DNA of 54,046 nucleotides from Microseira sp003486305 (GCA_031969655.1 DALYJX010000017.1:1-54046), one strand, 5' to 3'; shown: positions 14,945 through 24,421, counted from the stretch's first letter. The notes: generated from the sequence alone by a model not told the origin. Made by a program: numbers and translations.

Positions 14945-16303
14945 TCAACTCAGCACTGCCCTAAAATATCGTTCGTATAAATTGCAACTGGTCATGGCGC
15001 GAGATCCCCGCAGGTTTACCAATCCCATCCCGTGCAACTTAAACGCCTGCACCTGCTCTAACTTGATGGGTGCTTTTGCTTTCACCACTTGTTGTAAAGC
15101 TGTCAGTACATCCGGATGCTGTTGTAAATACCACAAAATTCTGTGCAGGTGGTCGCTATAAATTCCCGTATCTGAGTCAGCGGTTTGAATAAGTTCCTCT
15201 AAAGTCAAATCGCGCCGCGTTAGATAGTAGAGGGCGAGGCGTAGCAAATAGGGATGACCCCCAGTTAAAAACATCAACTCGGCTAGTTCATCTTTTGCTA
15301 AATCGATTCCGTGACGCCCTGCCAATTCCTGCACCTGTTCCCAGCTAAACGGGCGTAACTGAATCGATAGCCCGACTTGAAAAGGAGAGCAATTGATATT
15401 GAGGGGAATATAAACTTCTGTAGAATTGAGCGCAACTAACCGGAGTTTTTGCCAAATTTCGCTATTTTTAGCTTCCTCATACCAAGAGCGCAATAGAGAG
15501 AAAAAGTCTTGAGCAATTTGGGGATGAGCAAAAATTTCGTTCAGTTCATCCAATGCCAAGACAACAGGGCTTTTGATTTGCGCCAGCAGATAGTCTTGGA
15601 AATAGCTCGTGCAGCTGGCTTTACTGCCCAAATCTTCATGCCAATAATTTTCCAGTTTGGCTTCTAGCTTCAGCTTGCGGCTGATATTAAAAGCGAACCA
15701 ACGCAAAAATTTATCCAAGTCGGCGATCGTTGCTTTATCTGCTTGCAGCAGATTCAAACTTGCAGTGCGGTAGCCTAGCTGGGCGGCAAAAGCCAAAATT
15801 CTAATTGATAGCGAGGTTTTGCCCATCTGTTTGGGAGCTTTAATGTGGAGAAAGGCTCCTGGCTTGACAATTTTTTCGTAACATCTCTGTTCGTAAGGGA
15901 CTCGCTCGATATAAAACGGAGAAGCTAGCGGTACTTGTCCTTCAGGAAATTCCAACTCGATCGATTTTAAAGTTGGGATAACCGCGATCTGTTTGCGTTC
16001 TATTGGTGCAGGATCGCCCATCTGCTCTTGGCTTGCCAGTTTCCGTTCCAGGACGGCGTGAATATTGGTTTTATTGACATTTTCCTCTAAAACTTCTGAG
16101 AGCAACTTCCACAACTTCGGGGCAACCCCTTGCTTGATGTAGCTGGAAGAGTAGCCTAATTCTTCAGCTATCTGGTCATAGGTCTTGCGCTGACTTTGCC
16201 ACGATTGCCGCAGCACAGATATTTGCAGGTCGCTCAGAGATATACCTGTTTTGGCAAAAACTAATTGTTCTGCTAACGTTAACTTTTCGTAGACATCTAC
16301 CAT
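14945..16303 (-). CDS. AAA-like ATPase with N-terminal HTH-like domain (vMAP-type)
   Basis: 452 residues. Residues 20-90 form a predicted helix-turn-helix (TYDQIAEELGYSSSYIKQGV) of the kind fused to AAA-like, WD40 or TPR modules in cyanobacterial vWA-MoxR-associated systems. Walker A is APKQMGKTS (156-164) and Walker B VVLALDEL (247-254), with a sensor-like asparagine in VALNSTEVY. The C-terminal third is a helical lid and winged-helix-like region (TGGHPYLLRLALYYL is a common motif of these STAND-like ATPases). It is probably a signal-dependent switch protein; no catalytic effector domain is present in this copy and no partner gene is adjacent. A single gene on its strand. Confidence 0.85.
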   Translation of the reverse strand: MVDVYEKLTLAEQLVFAKTGISLSDLQISVLRQSWQSQRKTYDQIAEELGYSSSYIKQGVAPKLWKLLSEVLEENVNKTNIHAVLERKLASQEQMGDPAPIERKQIAVIPTLKSIELEFPEGQVPLASPFYIERVPYEQRCYEKIVKPGAFLHIKAPKQMGKTSLSIRILAFAAQLGYRTASLNLLQADKATIADLDKFLRWFAFNISRKLKLEAKLENYWHEDLGSKASCTSYFQDYLLAQIKSPVVLALDELNEIFAHPQIAQDFFSLLRSWYEEAKNSEIWQKLRLVALNSTEVYIPLNINCSPFQVGLSIQLRPFSWEQVQELAGRHGIDLAKDELAELMFLTGGHPYLLRLALYYLTRRDLTLEELIQTADSDTGIYSDHLHRILWYLQQHPDVLTALQQVVKAKAPIKLEQVQAFKLHGMGLVNLRGSRAMTSCNLYERYFRAVLS

Positions 16304-16792
16304 TGTGTTAACCCCCAGTACGTATCTGCTTAGTTATTGCTACTAAGGGGTACTTATAATTTAACGCATGTCAGGATAAATTAACTCCGTAAAAATATGC
16401 CTAGTGAAATTACTTAAACTATGATTGGCGCTCGACGGACTGCGATCCGGAAAAACACGTAAGTGGGGCTTCTTTTGGAGGTGGAGTTTTCGGCTGCTAC
16501 CAGATCTAAATTGAATAAACCAGTCTCTCTAGAAAACAACCTCAAGGGCAGGCAGGATGCCCACCCCACAAGAGTTTTTGCAGAAGTTTAACAGAGTCAG
16601 CAATACTCGGTAGATCTACGGTCATCTTAAAACGGCGGGGAGGCAGGAGGGGATTTTTCAGAGACTTTACCAATAACTTTTTCTGGGGTTTGGGGTAATG
16701 TCAAGCAATACTTCACTGGGTAGAAAGGCGGGATGCACCCATCCCTAGATTTTATTGCAAGTCGCCTTTGAAGAGATTGCGTTCAATCGTGC
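16304..16792. other. Intergenic region with dispersed 55-bp repeat
   Basis: Contains at 16533-16587 the second copy of the 55-bp repeat found at 5531. The rest shows no gene; 16304-16400 should hold the promoter of the AAA gene. A purine-rich GGCGGGGAGGCAGGAGGGG tract stands at 16634. Confidence 0.5.
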
Positions 16793-17401
16793 TTAATTAA
16801 GGTGGCTATTTGCAACATCTTGCTTTTTGTTGCGCTTGAGTTTTGCACCAGCACCCAAAGCACCGAAAGCTAGCAGACCCAATACTGAAGCGGGTTCGGG
16901 AACCTGAGTTGCCTCAAAGTCCGATATGGTTACAGACGCAGAACCGTAACTATTGTCTGTAGTATTCACCGCAAAGCCGAAGATATCGCCTGCGTTAAGT
17001 AAAGTACTATAGGTTCCAGACTGGGATTGAGAACCCCAAGGATCGGTTAGTTCGGTAAAGACGCCGTTGAGAAGGAAGCCAAACGGGTCGTAATAGGGTT
17101 CCCAATCTGTAGTGCTGTAATACCAATTAAAACTAACCAGACTATTGACTGCTGCGGTCGTCGTGTAAGCAGTCTGACCTGGTGTGTATGACCAGTTGTT
17201 GCCTCCTGTGAGACTAATAGATCCAGGAGCGTTGCTGGTATCTACAAAACCGTCGGCGTTTGAGTTAGTCAAAGTCCAATTATTCGGAGCGTATGACCCA
17301 CTGAAACCAGCAGCTTCAGCAGGGTTGGCACCGATAACGGTAGCTGCACCAACTAAACCAATCGTACCGGCGGTTAAAGTTGCAAGTAATTTTTTGCTCA
17401 T
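16793..17401 (-). CDS. PEP-CTERM sorting-domain exported protein
   Basis: 202 residues. Signal peptide at 1-31 (LLATLTAGTIGLVGAATVIG, AEA-A cleavage site). The mature part is Ser/Thr/Asn/Gly/Tyr-rich, beta-type, of no known family. The C-terminus has the PEP-CTERM signal: VPEPASVLGLLAFGALGAG (about 168-186) then a basic KLKRNKKQ. In bacteria with exosortase this tag directs export, cleavage and surface or matrix anchoring. The SD (AAAGGGGA) is well placed. The long upstream gap (17402-18127) suggests an independent, possibly regulated, promoter. A role in the extracellular matrix is inferred from the tag only. Confidence 0.9.
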   Translation of the reverse strand: MSKKLLATLTAGTIGLVGAATVIGANPAEAAGFSGSYAPNNWTLTNSNADGFVDTSNAPGSISLTGGNNWSYTPGQTAYTTTAAVNSLVSFNWYYSTTDWEPYYDPFGFLLNGVFTELTDPWGSQSQSGTYSTLLNAGDIFGFAVNTTDNSYGSASVTISDFEATQVPEPASVLGLLAFGALGAGAKLKRNKKQDVANSHLN

Positions 17402-18127
17402 TTTTTTCCCCTTTGTTGGCGTTTTTTGGCTACAAGTAACTTTGAACTTTCTTGCTTGTTTTCAGTATGCCAATTCAGCCTATTAGGGTCGATATATAAA
17501 AGTTCTTATGTTGATAAACAGGGTAAAGATAAAGGTTTTTACTAACTCTTTAATCAACTCAGGGTTGATTTTAAATAATTTTTACAATACTCTTTGCACT
17601 TAGGTATTGACAAATATTGCTATTTCTCCATACCGATATAAATCCACAAAATTGTTTAGATGTCAATATATAAAAAGTCGCACGTTTGCGAACCAACGCA
17701 GCAGTCGAGCGATTTGACTGGGTTCGATTGCCAAGGGATTGGCAACAGTCCCTACCAACTACAGTTGATCGCAGTTATGTAGGTGCGATCGCTTTGAGAT
17801 TTTCCTACACGCTTAATCGATAAAGGACTGCCGGATAATTGATAGCGCAAGTTGCTAATTGCTAATGGGTAATTGGGAGTTTATTAATATTGACCAGGGA
17901 TATCGCTTATAGGGGTTTGCAGCCGTTGATGGTACAGCCTCTTGGCTGTTGCCAAAAGGCTTTCCCGCACAGGACTTACGCAAGAACTCCATATATGGTG
18001 GTGCGTTACACTGCGAAGAGAACACCCTACATTTAGAACTAATTGGGTGTTTATTAACGAAGGGGGCGGGGTGTGCGATCGCTCTCGACTCATGTAAAAT
18101 TGAGCGATAGATTGTATAATTTATTTT
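17402..18127. other. Long divergent intergenic region
   Basis: No convincing gene; minus-strand frames at 17855-18229 are low-quality. It holds the upstream region of the PEP-CTERM gene, a heptamer-like TGCTAAT stretch near 17853-17880, a solitary IS-end-like ACTTACGCAAG at 17972 and, at its right end, TGTATAAT (18113-18120) only 8 bp before the GFA gene start. Confidence 0.5.
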
Positions 18128-18589
18128 ATGAATTATCCGTATTATGGCGGATGTCAATGCGGGCGGATACGGTACGAAATCCACGCTGAACCTTTGACAC
18201 TTTATGTCTGCCATTGTCAAGAGTGCCAAAAGCAGTCATCTAGCGCGTTTGGGATGTCAATGCCAGTCCCGCGCGAGGCAATTGCGATCGTGCGGGGAGA
18301 GCCAAAACAATGGAGTCGGAAAGGGGATAGCGATCGCGAAGTGATTTGTTTTTTCTGTGGAGACTGCGGCACGAGGTTGTTTCACAACCCAGCACGTAAC
18401 CCAAAAATTACCAACGTCAAACCCGGTACTCTTGATGATACCAGTTGGTTGAAACCTGTGGGAAATTTATGGACTCGCAGCGCTCAAAAATGGGTTTTTA
18501 TTGATAAATGTATGTTGAACTATGACGGTCAGCCAAGCGATTTTTCCCCTCTATTTGAACAATATTTACAGCAGATTTCAAGTGAGTGA
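18128..18589 (+). CDS. GFA/CENP-V-family zinc protein
   Basis: 153 residues with the three Cys clusters of this fold: GGCQCGRIRYE (8-18), CHCQECQ (33-39) and FFCGDCGTRLFH (76-87), which bind two zinc ions. The family is named for glutathione-dependent formaldehyde-activating enzyme, but most members lack a proven reaction. A TATAAT at 18115-18120 sits so close to the ATG that the transcript may be leaderless; no SD is visible. Odd: the final residues QQISSE and the stop are encoded by the left end of a MITE (beta copy from 18568), so the native C-terminus has been replaced. Confidence 0.9.
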   Translation: MNYPYYGGCQCGRIRYEIHAEPLTLYVCHCQECQKQSSSAFGMSMPVPREAIAIVRGEPKQWSRKGDSDREVICFFCGDCGTRLFHNPARNPKITNVKPGTLDDTSWLKPVGNLWTRSAQKWVFIDKCMLNYDGQPSDFSPLFEQYLQQISSE

Positions 18590-18680
18590 GGTACAGCCTT
18601 AAGGCTTCGTTTGTGTAGCGGCAGCGTTAACGCTGCCCCTACACAAACGAAGGTGTACCTCATGCGGCTGCAATCCGCTA
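18568..18680. mobile_element. 113-bp MITE family, copy beta
   Basis: Starts ACAGCAGATTTCAAGTGAGTGA inside the end of the GFA gene (see the gamma copy's ACAGCGGATTGCAAGTGAGTG) and ends TGCAATCCGCTA. The central palindrome TTTGTGTAGCGGCAGCG is nearly the alpha copy's. Confidence 0.8.
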
Positions 18681-18765
18681 TAATATCGTGTCTGTTAGCA
18701 TCGGACTTATACAGTTAATTGTTTTGTAGGGGCGGGTAATACCTGCCAATTAAGTGGAACCACCA

Positions 18766-18829
18766 GTAGGGGCGGGTTTAACCAACCATTCAGTGGAACC
18801 ACGAGATATTTCGTTAAACCCGCCCCTAC
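18766..18829. repeat. GTAGGGGCGGGTTTAACC palindromic repeat
   Basis: 64 bp with arms GTAGGGGCGGGTTTAA and its complement. A near-identical element is embedded in the coding sequence of the decarboxylase gene at 34148-34210. Partial copies stand at 18727, 27195 and 27615. Confidence 0.8.
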
Positions 18830-18957
18830 TTGTTAAACCCGCCCAGAGCGTGCGATGCCGATGCTTAAGGACATGATATAATATGAAGTCCGGCAAATCA
18901 CCCATAATAAAAATCTGGGTGCAGGATCAGTAAAAGAAGAATGCCATAACAAGTAAT

Positions 18958-19102
18958 ATCATGTCCTTAAGATTACCCATAATCATCAGCCGGGACACGG
19001 CACGATTAACGTCCAATGTTTGTCCGAGATATCTATAATGCCGTGTCCCTACGCAACGACTCTTTGAGGTTTTTTTATTATGGGCAATTCAACGGACATG
19101 AT
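18958..19102. mobile_element. 145-bp MITE family, copy I
   Basis: Ends ATCATGTCC and GGACATGAT, with subterminal CCCATAAT / ATTATGGG also inverted. Other copies: 27020-27159 (opposite orientation) and 35504-35647. No coding capacity. It directly abuts the next MITE (19103). Confidence 0.8.
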
Positions 19103-19215
19103 ACAGCGGATTGCAAGTGAGTGAGGTACACCTTCGTTTGTGTAGCGGCACCCTTAAGGGTGCCGCTACACAAACGAAGCGATAATGCTTTCCCTCACGC
19201 GGCTGCAATCCGCTA
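19103..19215. mobile_element. 113-bp MITE family, copy gamma
   Basis: Ends ACAGCGGATTGCA and TGCAATCCGCTA; central palindrome GTGTAGCGGCACCC / GGGTGCCGCTACAC. The gap 18681-19319 carries only such repeats, including a CGTTCCAAGGC palindrome at 19277-19302. Confidence 0.8.
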
Positions 19216-19319
19216 TATAACGCCACAATAATCCATTTTATTTTATGAGCAAAGGAGGCATGAGCCTCCATTTTTGCGTTCCAAGGCGGGAGCCTTGGAA
19301 CGAGTTTGAGTATCTGGTA

Positions 19320-20348
19320 TTAGCTCAAAATGCCTTCTTTTTGCGCCATGTACAGCATTAAATCAATCACGCGGCAAGAGTAGCCCCACTCGTTGTCATA
19401 CCAGGAGACAACTTTAAAGAAGTTGGCATTTAATTCAATTCCCGCACCGGCATCGAAGATGCTGGAATGGGCATCGCCGCGAAAATCCATCGAAACTACT
19501 TCTTGTTCGGTGTAACCCAAAATGCCTTTCAGTTCGCCTTCACTAGCGGCTTTCATCGCGGCGCAGATATCTTTGTAACTGGTTGCTTTTTCCGTCTTAA
19601 AGGTCAAATCCACCACCGAAACATCGGGGGTAGGAACTCGGAATGCCATTCCTGTCAGCTTACCTTTCAATTGTGGCAGAACCAGCGCCACGGCTTTCGC
19701 TGCCCCTGTAGAAGAGGGAATGATATTTTGCGACGCACCTCTTCCGCCGCGCCAGTCTTTCTTACTCGGACCATCTACCGTTGGCTGGGTGGCGGTCATG
19801 GCGTGAACTGTGGTCATCAAACCTTCCGTTAGGACAAAGTTATCATCGATCACTTTGGCGACGGGAGCCAAACAATTGGTTGTGCAGCTGGCGTTGGAGA
19901 CGATGGTATCCTTGGCTGGGTCAAATGTTTGATGGTTGACGCCTACTAACAGGGTAGGAACTTTATCCGGATCTTTCGTTGGGGCGGAAATTACCACCCG
20001 TTTCGCGCCTGCTTTTAAGTGATTGGTAGCACCGTCCTGGGTGGTAAATAATCCTGTAGATTCGACTACGTAATCGGTTCCCAGATTTCCCCAGGGCAAT
20101 TCTGCCGGATTTCTCATCGAAAAACAGGGGATAAAGCGTCCGTCAATTACAATACCGTCTTCTTTGGCTTCTACTGTGCCGTCGTAAGTGCCGTGAGTTG
20201 AGTCGTATTTGAACAAATACGCCAGGTTATCCGGCGGTACTAGGTCGTTTATGCCGACAAACTCGATTTGCGGGTTTTTAATGGCGCTTCGCATCACCAA
20301 GCGTCCGATGCGACCAAATCCATTGATACCAATTTTTAATGGGGACAC
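19320..20348 (-). CDS. gap1: Glyceraldehyde-3-phosphate dehydrogenase, catabolic NAD-type
   Basis: 342 residues. NAD-binding GINGFGRIGRLVMRSA at the start, catalytic Cys in SNASCTTNCLAP (about 150-161) and WYDNEWGYSCRV near the end. The segment VGINDLVPPDNLAYLFKYDS is typical of cyanobacterial Gap1 and unlike Gap2 of the Calvin cycle, so this is the glycolytic enzyme. The start is a GTG at 20348, nine bases behind a strong AAGGAGG; the ATG further up (20405) lacks a ribosome-binding site and adds unconserved residues. In Synechocystis, Gap1 serves glucose breakdown. A single gene; ppsA and acs in the same window also concern central carbon metabolism but are not in an operon with it. Confidence 0.95.
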   Translation of the reverse strand: MSPLKIGINGFGRIGRLVMRSAIKNPQIEFVGINDLVPPDNLAYLFKYDSTHGTYDGTVEAKEDGIVIDGRFIPCFSMRNPAELPWGNLGTDYVVESTGLFTTQDGATNHLKAGAKRVVISAPTKDPDKVPTLLVGVNHQTFDPAKDTIVSNASCTTNCLAPVAKVIDDNFVLTEGLMTTVHAMTATQPTVDGPSKKDWRGGRGASQNIIPSSTGAAKAVALVLPQLKGKLTGMAFRVPTPDVSVVDLTFKTEKATSYKDICAAMKAASEGELKGILGYTEQEVVSMDFRGDAHSSIFDAGAGIELNANFFKVVSWYDNEWGYSCRVIDLMLYMAQKEGILS

Positions 20349-20801
20349 AATTAAACCCTCCTTTTCAAATGCGATCGCAACGACAGGGCATTGGTCATGG
20401 GGCATTCGATCGATAATTGTTCGTTACCTCAATCCCAGAGCCTTACTTCAAACTGCTCTTATCCGTCGCAATTAGCATATTAAGGCTCGCACCAGCAGGC
20501 TCTAAACCGGGCGCGATCGCGCTGTATGAAGGCTCGCGGGCATTCCAAACCCCTGGGCAAAACAACAGAGTTTAAGAAAGGTTTTAGAAGTTTCCCAAAG
20601 CGTCCTCGTGCTTTTGGGTTACCTTAAACTTAATAGAGTAGCCTTTGATACATTCTTTTACGCTCCAACAATGAACTTTTGTGAAAAAATGCAATGTTTT
20701 AATTGCAAATCCTAAAAATTGCAGACAGTTGTAAAAAAATTCATGCATACTTTGACAAGAAACTCATCTTGCCTGTGAAAGGGTGAATCAAAGGAAACTT
20801 T
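20349..20801. other. Divergent promoter region of gap1 and the Cys-rich gene
   Basis: No gene seen. Contains two HIP1-like sites and long A/T-rich stretches (20680-20760). The SD of the following small gene (AAAGGAAAC) lies at its right end. Confidence 0.5.
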
Positions 20802-20999
20802 ATGATGACAGCTTTCAATCCCCCAGTTTCAGCCTGTCGGTACTGTCAGCATTACAAACATATGGGACGGCGCGGCGGTGCTTGCGAAATGCTTAACGTA
20901 TCGGTGCAAGCAGGATGGAAGGGTTGCCAGCTAGGCGTTCCCACTTTTACAACAGCCTATGAAAGTTATGCCAAATGCGATCTAGTTCGGCAAAACTGA
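20802..20999 (+). CDS. Small cysteine-rich protein conserved in cyanobacteria
   Basis: 65 residues (64 if the second Met is used). Five Cys: CRYCQHY, GGACEML, KGCQLG and KCDL, a pattern suggesting a metal or Fe-S site, preceded by FNPP. I recall homologous small proteins in many cyanobacteria but no established function. SD AAAGGAAAC eight bases upstream. Followed by a good hairpin terminator, so it forms a single-gene transcript. The cysteine pairs CxxC and the interspersed aromatic/basic residues would also fit a small RNA- or DNA-binding zinc ribbon. Confidence 0.8.
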   Translation: MMTAFNPPVSACRYCQHYKHMGRRGGACEMLNVSVQAGWKGCQLGVPTFTTAYESYAKCDLVRQN

Positions 21000-21061
21000 A
21001 CGCAGAAAGCACAATAATTATCACAATTGCAAAGAAACTTGATTATTTATTAATTATACAG

Positions 21062-21102
21062 GCGATCGCATCCCCCAAGTGTTAGTGATGCGATCGCTTT
21101 TT
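21062..21102 (+). terminator. Hairpin terminator built from two HIP1 sites
   Basis: Arms GCGATCGCATC (21062-21072) and GATGCGATCGC (21087-21097) are followed by TTTTT, giving an intrinsic-type terminator 63 bp behind the Cys-rich gene. Confidence 0.8.
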
Positions 21103-21340
21103 CACTTAAATAGTGATCTAGCTAACTGACACTCACCCACCAATTCCGCTAAGGTGTAATTAAGTAGAGAAGCGTGAAACTTAGGCCAAGCAAGTTGTTA
21201 AAAAGTTCTTAAGGTTCGAGACAGATAAAAAGTTTTAGCAGCAATTCGCTTGCAAACCATTCTGTGGCATAAGGTAAAAGCATCAAATAGCCAGTCAAAA
21301 CCCACCACAGAAAATCCATCCGATGGGAGCAATCGTCAAA

Positions 21341-24088
21341 ATGGTAACTGTAAAATCGATCAAACCTACCACCGATCCGGCTTATGATATTCTGCGTGCC
21401 GAAAGCCAACCCCTCAGTTCAATTTTCACGCCAGAAACTGTCGCCGTTATCGGTGCAACGGACAAACCTGGTAGCGTAGGGCGGACTATCCTGTGGAATC
21501 TGATTAGCAATCCTTTCGGGGGAACCGTTTATCCCGTCAATCCCAAGCGACACAGCGTTTTGGGGATTCAAGCATACCCCAACGTTAAAGCGATTCCAGA
21601 ACGAGTTGATTTGGCTGTGATTGTCACCCCAGCAGCGACAGTACCAGAAATCGTCAGCGACTGCGTAGCGGCTGGGGTGAAAGGCGCGATCGTGATTTCT
21701 GCCGGATTTAAGGAAATCGGCGCCGCCGGGATAGAATTAGAGCGGCAAATCCTGGAAAAAGCGCGGGGAAAAATGCGAATAATCGGCCCCAATTGTTTGG
21801 GGGTGATGAATCCGCGCACGGGATTAAATGCTACCTTTGCCAGCACGATCGCTCGCCCTGGTAATGTCGGTTTCATCAGTCAAAGTGGGGCGCTTTGCAC
21901 CGCCGTCCTCGATTGGAGTTTGGCGGAAAACGTCGGTTTTAGCGCTTTCATTTCCATTGGTTCGATGCTGGATGTGGATTGGGGCGATTTAATTTACTAT
22001 CTCGGCGATGACCCCAATACCCAAAGTATCGTAATTTACATGGAATCGGTGGGAAATGCTCGGTCATTCCTCTCCGCCGCCAGAGAAGTGGCGCTGACGA
22101 AACCGATTATTGTGATTAAAGCCGGACAAACTGAAGCCGCCGCCAAAGCATCCGCCTCCCACACCGGCAGTTTGGCAGGTAAAGATGAAGTGCTGGATGC
22201 GGCATTTCGGCGCTGCGGGGTATTGCGGGTAAATCGCATTTCCGAACTGTTTAATATGGCAGAAGTTCTCTCGAAACAGCCGCGACTGCCAAAAGGCCCT
22301 AGATTGAGCATCATCACCAATGCTGGAGGGCCGGGAGTACTGGCAACGGATGCTTTAATTGCTTCAGGTGGCGAATTGGCAGAATTAGCGCCGGAAACGA
22401 TCGCATCCCTCAACGAATTTTTACCCGCCCACTGGAGTCACGGTAACCCGATCGATATTCTCGGCGATGCCGACCCGCAGCGCTACACTAAAGCTTTGGA
22501 AGTAGCGGTTAAAGATCCCAATAGCGATGGTTTGTTGGTGATTTTAACTCCCCAAGCCATGACCAATCCCACCGAAATCGCCGAACAATTAAAGCATCAC
22601 GCCCAAAACGCCGACAAACCAGTTTTGGCTAGTTGGATGGGAGGCGATGAAGTCACCACAGGCGAAACAATATTAAACCGCGCCAGCGTTTCTACCTATC
22701 GCTACCCAGATTCCGCCGCGCGCTTGTTTAACTTAATGTGGAAGTACAGCTACAACCTGCGCGGTATCTACGAAACGCCGATGATGCCTCCCAATGGGGA
22801 AAACGCACCGGATCGGGCAATGGTGGCGCAGATACTCGAAGGGGTACGCCAGTCGGGTCGCACCATTCTCACCGAAGTGGAATCAAAGGAAATTTTAGCA
22901 GCATATCGGATTCCAATTGCCAAAACCGCAGAAGCTGATAGCGAAGACGCAGCAGTGGCGATCGCTAATTCCATCGGATACCCAGTTGTCCTCAAACTCC
23001 TGTCCAAAACAATCACCCACAAAACCGACGTCGGCGGCGTACAGTTGAACCTCACCGACGCCGATGCAGTCCGCTGGGCTTATCAAAAGATTAAAACATC
23101 GGTGACCGAGAAAGTCGGGTTAGAGCATTTCTTGGGTGTGAGCGTGCAACCGATGTACAATCCCGATGGCAGTTACGAATTAATTATCGGTAGCAGCATC
23201 GATCCTCAATTTGGCCCCGTCTTGCTCTTCGGTTCTGGGGGACAATTAGTAGAGGTGTATAAAGATAGCGCGATCGCTCTTCCACCCCTCAACACCACCC
23301 TGGCGCGGCGGATGATGGAAAATACCAAAATCTACAAAGCGCTGCAAGGCGTGCGCGGACGCAAACCCGTCGATCTCGCCGGTCTAGAACAGATTCTGGT
23401 CAGATTTAGCCAATTGGTCGTAGAACAGCGCTGGATTAAGGAAATTGACATCAATCCTCTGCTGGCTTCCTCGAATCGACTAATTGCCCTCGATGCGCGG
23501 ATTGTCCTGCATACACCGGATACCAAAGAAGACGAACTTCCCAAACCAGCGATTCGTCCCTATCCAACCCAATATATCTCCGAGTGGACGATGACAGACG
23601 GGACACCAGTAACTATTCGCCCCATTCGTCCCGAAGACGAACCGCTGATCGTTCAATTCCACAAAACCCTATCCGAACAAAGCGTTTATTTCCGCTTCTT
23701 CAATTTAATGAAGTTGAGTCGGCGCATCGCCCACGAAAGGTTAACGCGCATTTGCTTCATCGACTACGACCGGGAAATGGCACTCGTGGCAGAATACAAG
23801 CATCCCAAAACGGGCGATCGCGAAATTCTCGCAGCTGGACGTTTGAGCAAATTGCACGGCGTCAACGAAGCGGAATTCTCCATGCTAGTCGCCGATCCAT
23901 ATCAGTGTCGCGGATTGGGTACCGAGATACTGCGACAGCTATTGCAAGTTGGGCGCGATGAGAAACTCGCCAAAGTGCGGGGCGATATTTTGGCGGAAAA
24001 TACAGCCATGCAGCGCGTTTGCGAAAAAGTTGGATTTAAACGCGATCGCACCAGCAACGATTTAGTCAAAGTCGAGATTGAGTTGTAA
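21341..24088 (+). CDS. Acyl-CoA synthetase (NDP-forming)-like protein fused to GNAT acetyltransferase
   Basis: About 915 residues. Order: CoA-binding Rossmann domain (VAVIGATDKPGSVGR), succinyl-CoA-ligase-like domain (SQSGALCTAVLDW, KASASHTGSLAGKDE with the phospho-His), ATP-grasp domain (YPVVLKLLSKTITHKTDVGGV; EIDINPLLA) and a C-terminal GNAT domain (about 740-910; QCRGLGTEILRQLL is the acetyl-CoA loop). This is the architecture of Pat-type protein lysine acetyltransferases that silence acetyl-CoA synthetase, or of bifunctional acetate-CoA ligases. The acs gene lies 750 bp downstream on the same strand, fitting a regulator-target pair. The start at 21341 is preferred because GGGAG lies ten bases before it. 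Its stop TAA is the first heptamer of a tandem repeat. Confidence 0.92.
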   Translation: MVTVKSIKPTTDPAYDILRAESQPLSSIFTPETVAVIGATDKPGSVGRTILWNLISNPFGGTVYPVNPKRHSVLGIQAYPNVKAIPERVDLAVIVTPAATVPEIVSDCVAAGVKGAIVISAGFKEIGAAGIELERQILEKARGKMRIIGPNCLGVMNPRTGLNATFASTIARPGNVGFISQSGALCTAVLDWSLAENVGFSAFISIGSMLDVDWGDLIYYLGDDPNTQSIVIYMESVGNARSFLSAAREVALTKPIIVIKAGQTEAAAKASASHTGSLAGKDEVLDAAFRRCGVLRVNRISELFNMAEVLSKQPRLPKGPRLSIITNAGGPGVLATDALIASGGELAELAPETIASLNEFLPAHWSHGNPIDILGDADPQRYTKALEVAVKDPNSDGLLVILTPQAMTNPTEIAEQLKHHAQNADKPVLASWMGGDEVTTGETILNRASVSTYRYPDSAARLFNLMWKYSYNLRGIYETPMMPPNGENAPDRAMVAQILEGVRQSGRTILTEVESKEILAAYRIPIAKTAEADSEDAAVAIANSIGYPVVLKLLSKTITHKTDVGGVQLNLTDADAVRWAYQKIKTSVTEKVGLEHFLGVSVQPMYNPDGSYELIIGSSIDPQFGPVLLFGSGGQLVEVYKDSAIALPPLNTTLARRMMENTKIYKALQGVRGRKPVDLAGLEQILVRFSQLVVEQRWIKEIDINPLLASSNRLIALDARIVLHTPDTKEDELPKPAIRPYPTQYISEWTMTDGTPVTIRPIRPEDEPLIVQFHKTLSEQSVYFRFFNLMKLSRRIAHERLTRICFIDYDREMALVAEYKHPKTGDREILAAGRLSKLHGVNEAEFSMLVADPYQCRGLGTEILRQLLQVGRDEKLAKVRGDILAENTAMQRVCEKVGFKRDRTSNDLVKVEIEL

Positions 24089-24121
24089 TTGCTAATTGCT
24101 AATTGCTAATTGCTAATGGGT
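24086..24121. repeat. Heptamer tandem repeat starting in a stop codon
   Basis: TAATTGC repeated about four times, then TAATGGG. The first TAA is the stop of the upstream synthetase/acetyltransferase gene. A mirrored stretch (TTAGCAA repeats) lies at 24460-24487 behind the next gene, so the GNAT fragment is bracketed by inverted heptamer arrays. Confidence 0.85.
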
Positions 24122-24166
24122 AATGGGGAAGAATTCTACCTATTACCCATTCCCAGGAGGTGGGAT

Positions 24167-24421
24167 ATGAGTTTAGATACTGGGAGGGTGACGCTGGATG
24201 AACTGAAGCAGATGTATCCGAAAAAGTTTGCTTCAGAGGAGAAAATATTTAGTCGGATTCATCGAGGCGATCGCATCTTTGGACAATATGCCATAGACAC
24301 GGAAACCCACGCTATAGAAGTAGCTTTTGTAGTCAGAGACAATTATCAAAATCAAGGTATCGGCACCGAACTACTTACTTACTTAATCTATCTAGCCAAA
24401 AAACGTCTTAGTAGAAAATAA
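24167..24421 (+). pseudogene. Truncated GNAT acetyltransferase
   Basis: 84 residues from MSLDTGRVTL, behind a perfect AGGAGGTG. The segment EVAFVVRDNYQNQGIGTELL (about 50-69) is the acetyl-CoA-binding motif of GNAT enzymes; the protein ends directly after YLAKKRLSRK, where the family normally continues with the last helix and strand (about 30-40 residues). It resembles the C-terminal GNAT part of the preceding gene's family. It is bracketed by heptamer repeats, which may mark the loss of its end. Good translation signals mean a product may still be made; activity is doubtful. Confidence 0.65.

Noticed and set aside
17700..17790. GGGTTCGATTGCC-like string suggesting a tRNA T-loop
   Set aside because: No acceptor stem, anticodon arm or CCA-proximal pairing could be built around it.
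17855..18229. Minus-strand frame overlapping the GFA gene start
   Set aside because: It overlaps the real gene and a repeat-rich gap, with no coding signature.
20348..20405. ATG start 19 codons upstream for gap1
   Set aside because: No ribosome-binding site and no family similarity there, while the GTG at 20348 follows a strong AAGGAGG.
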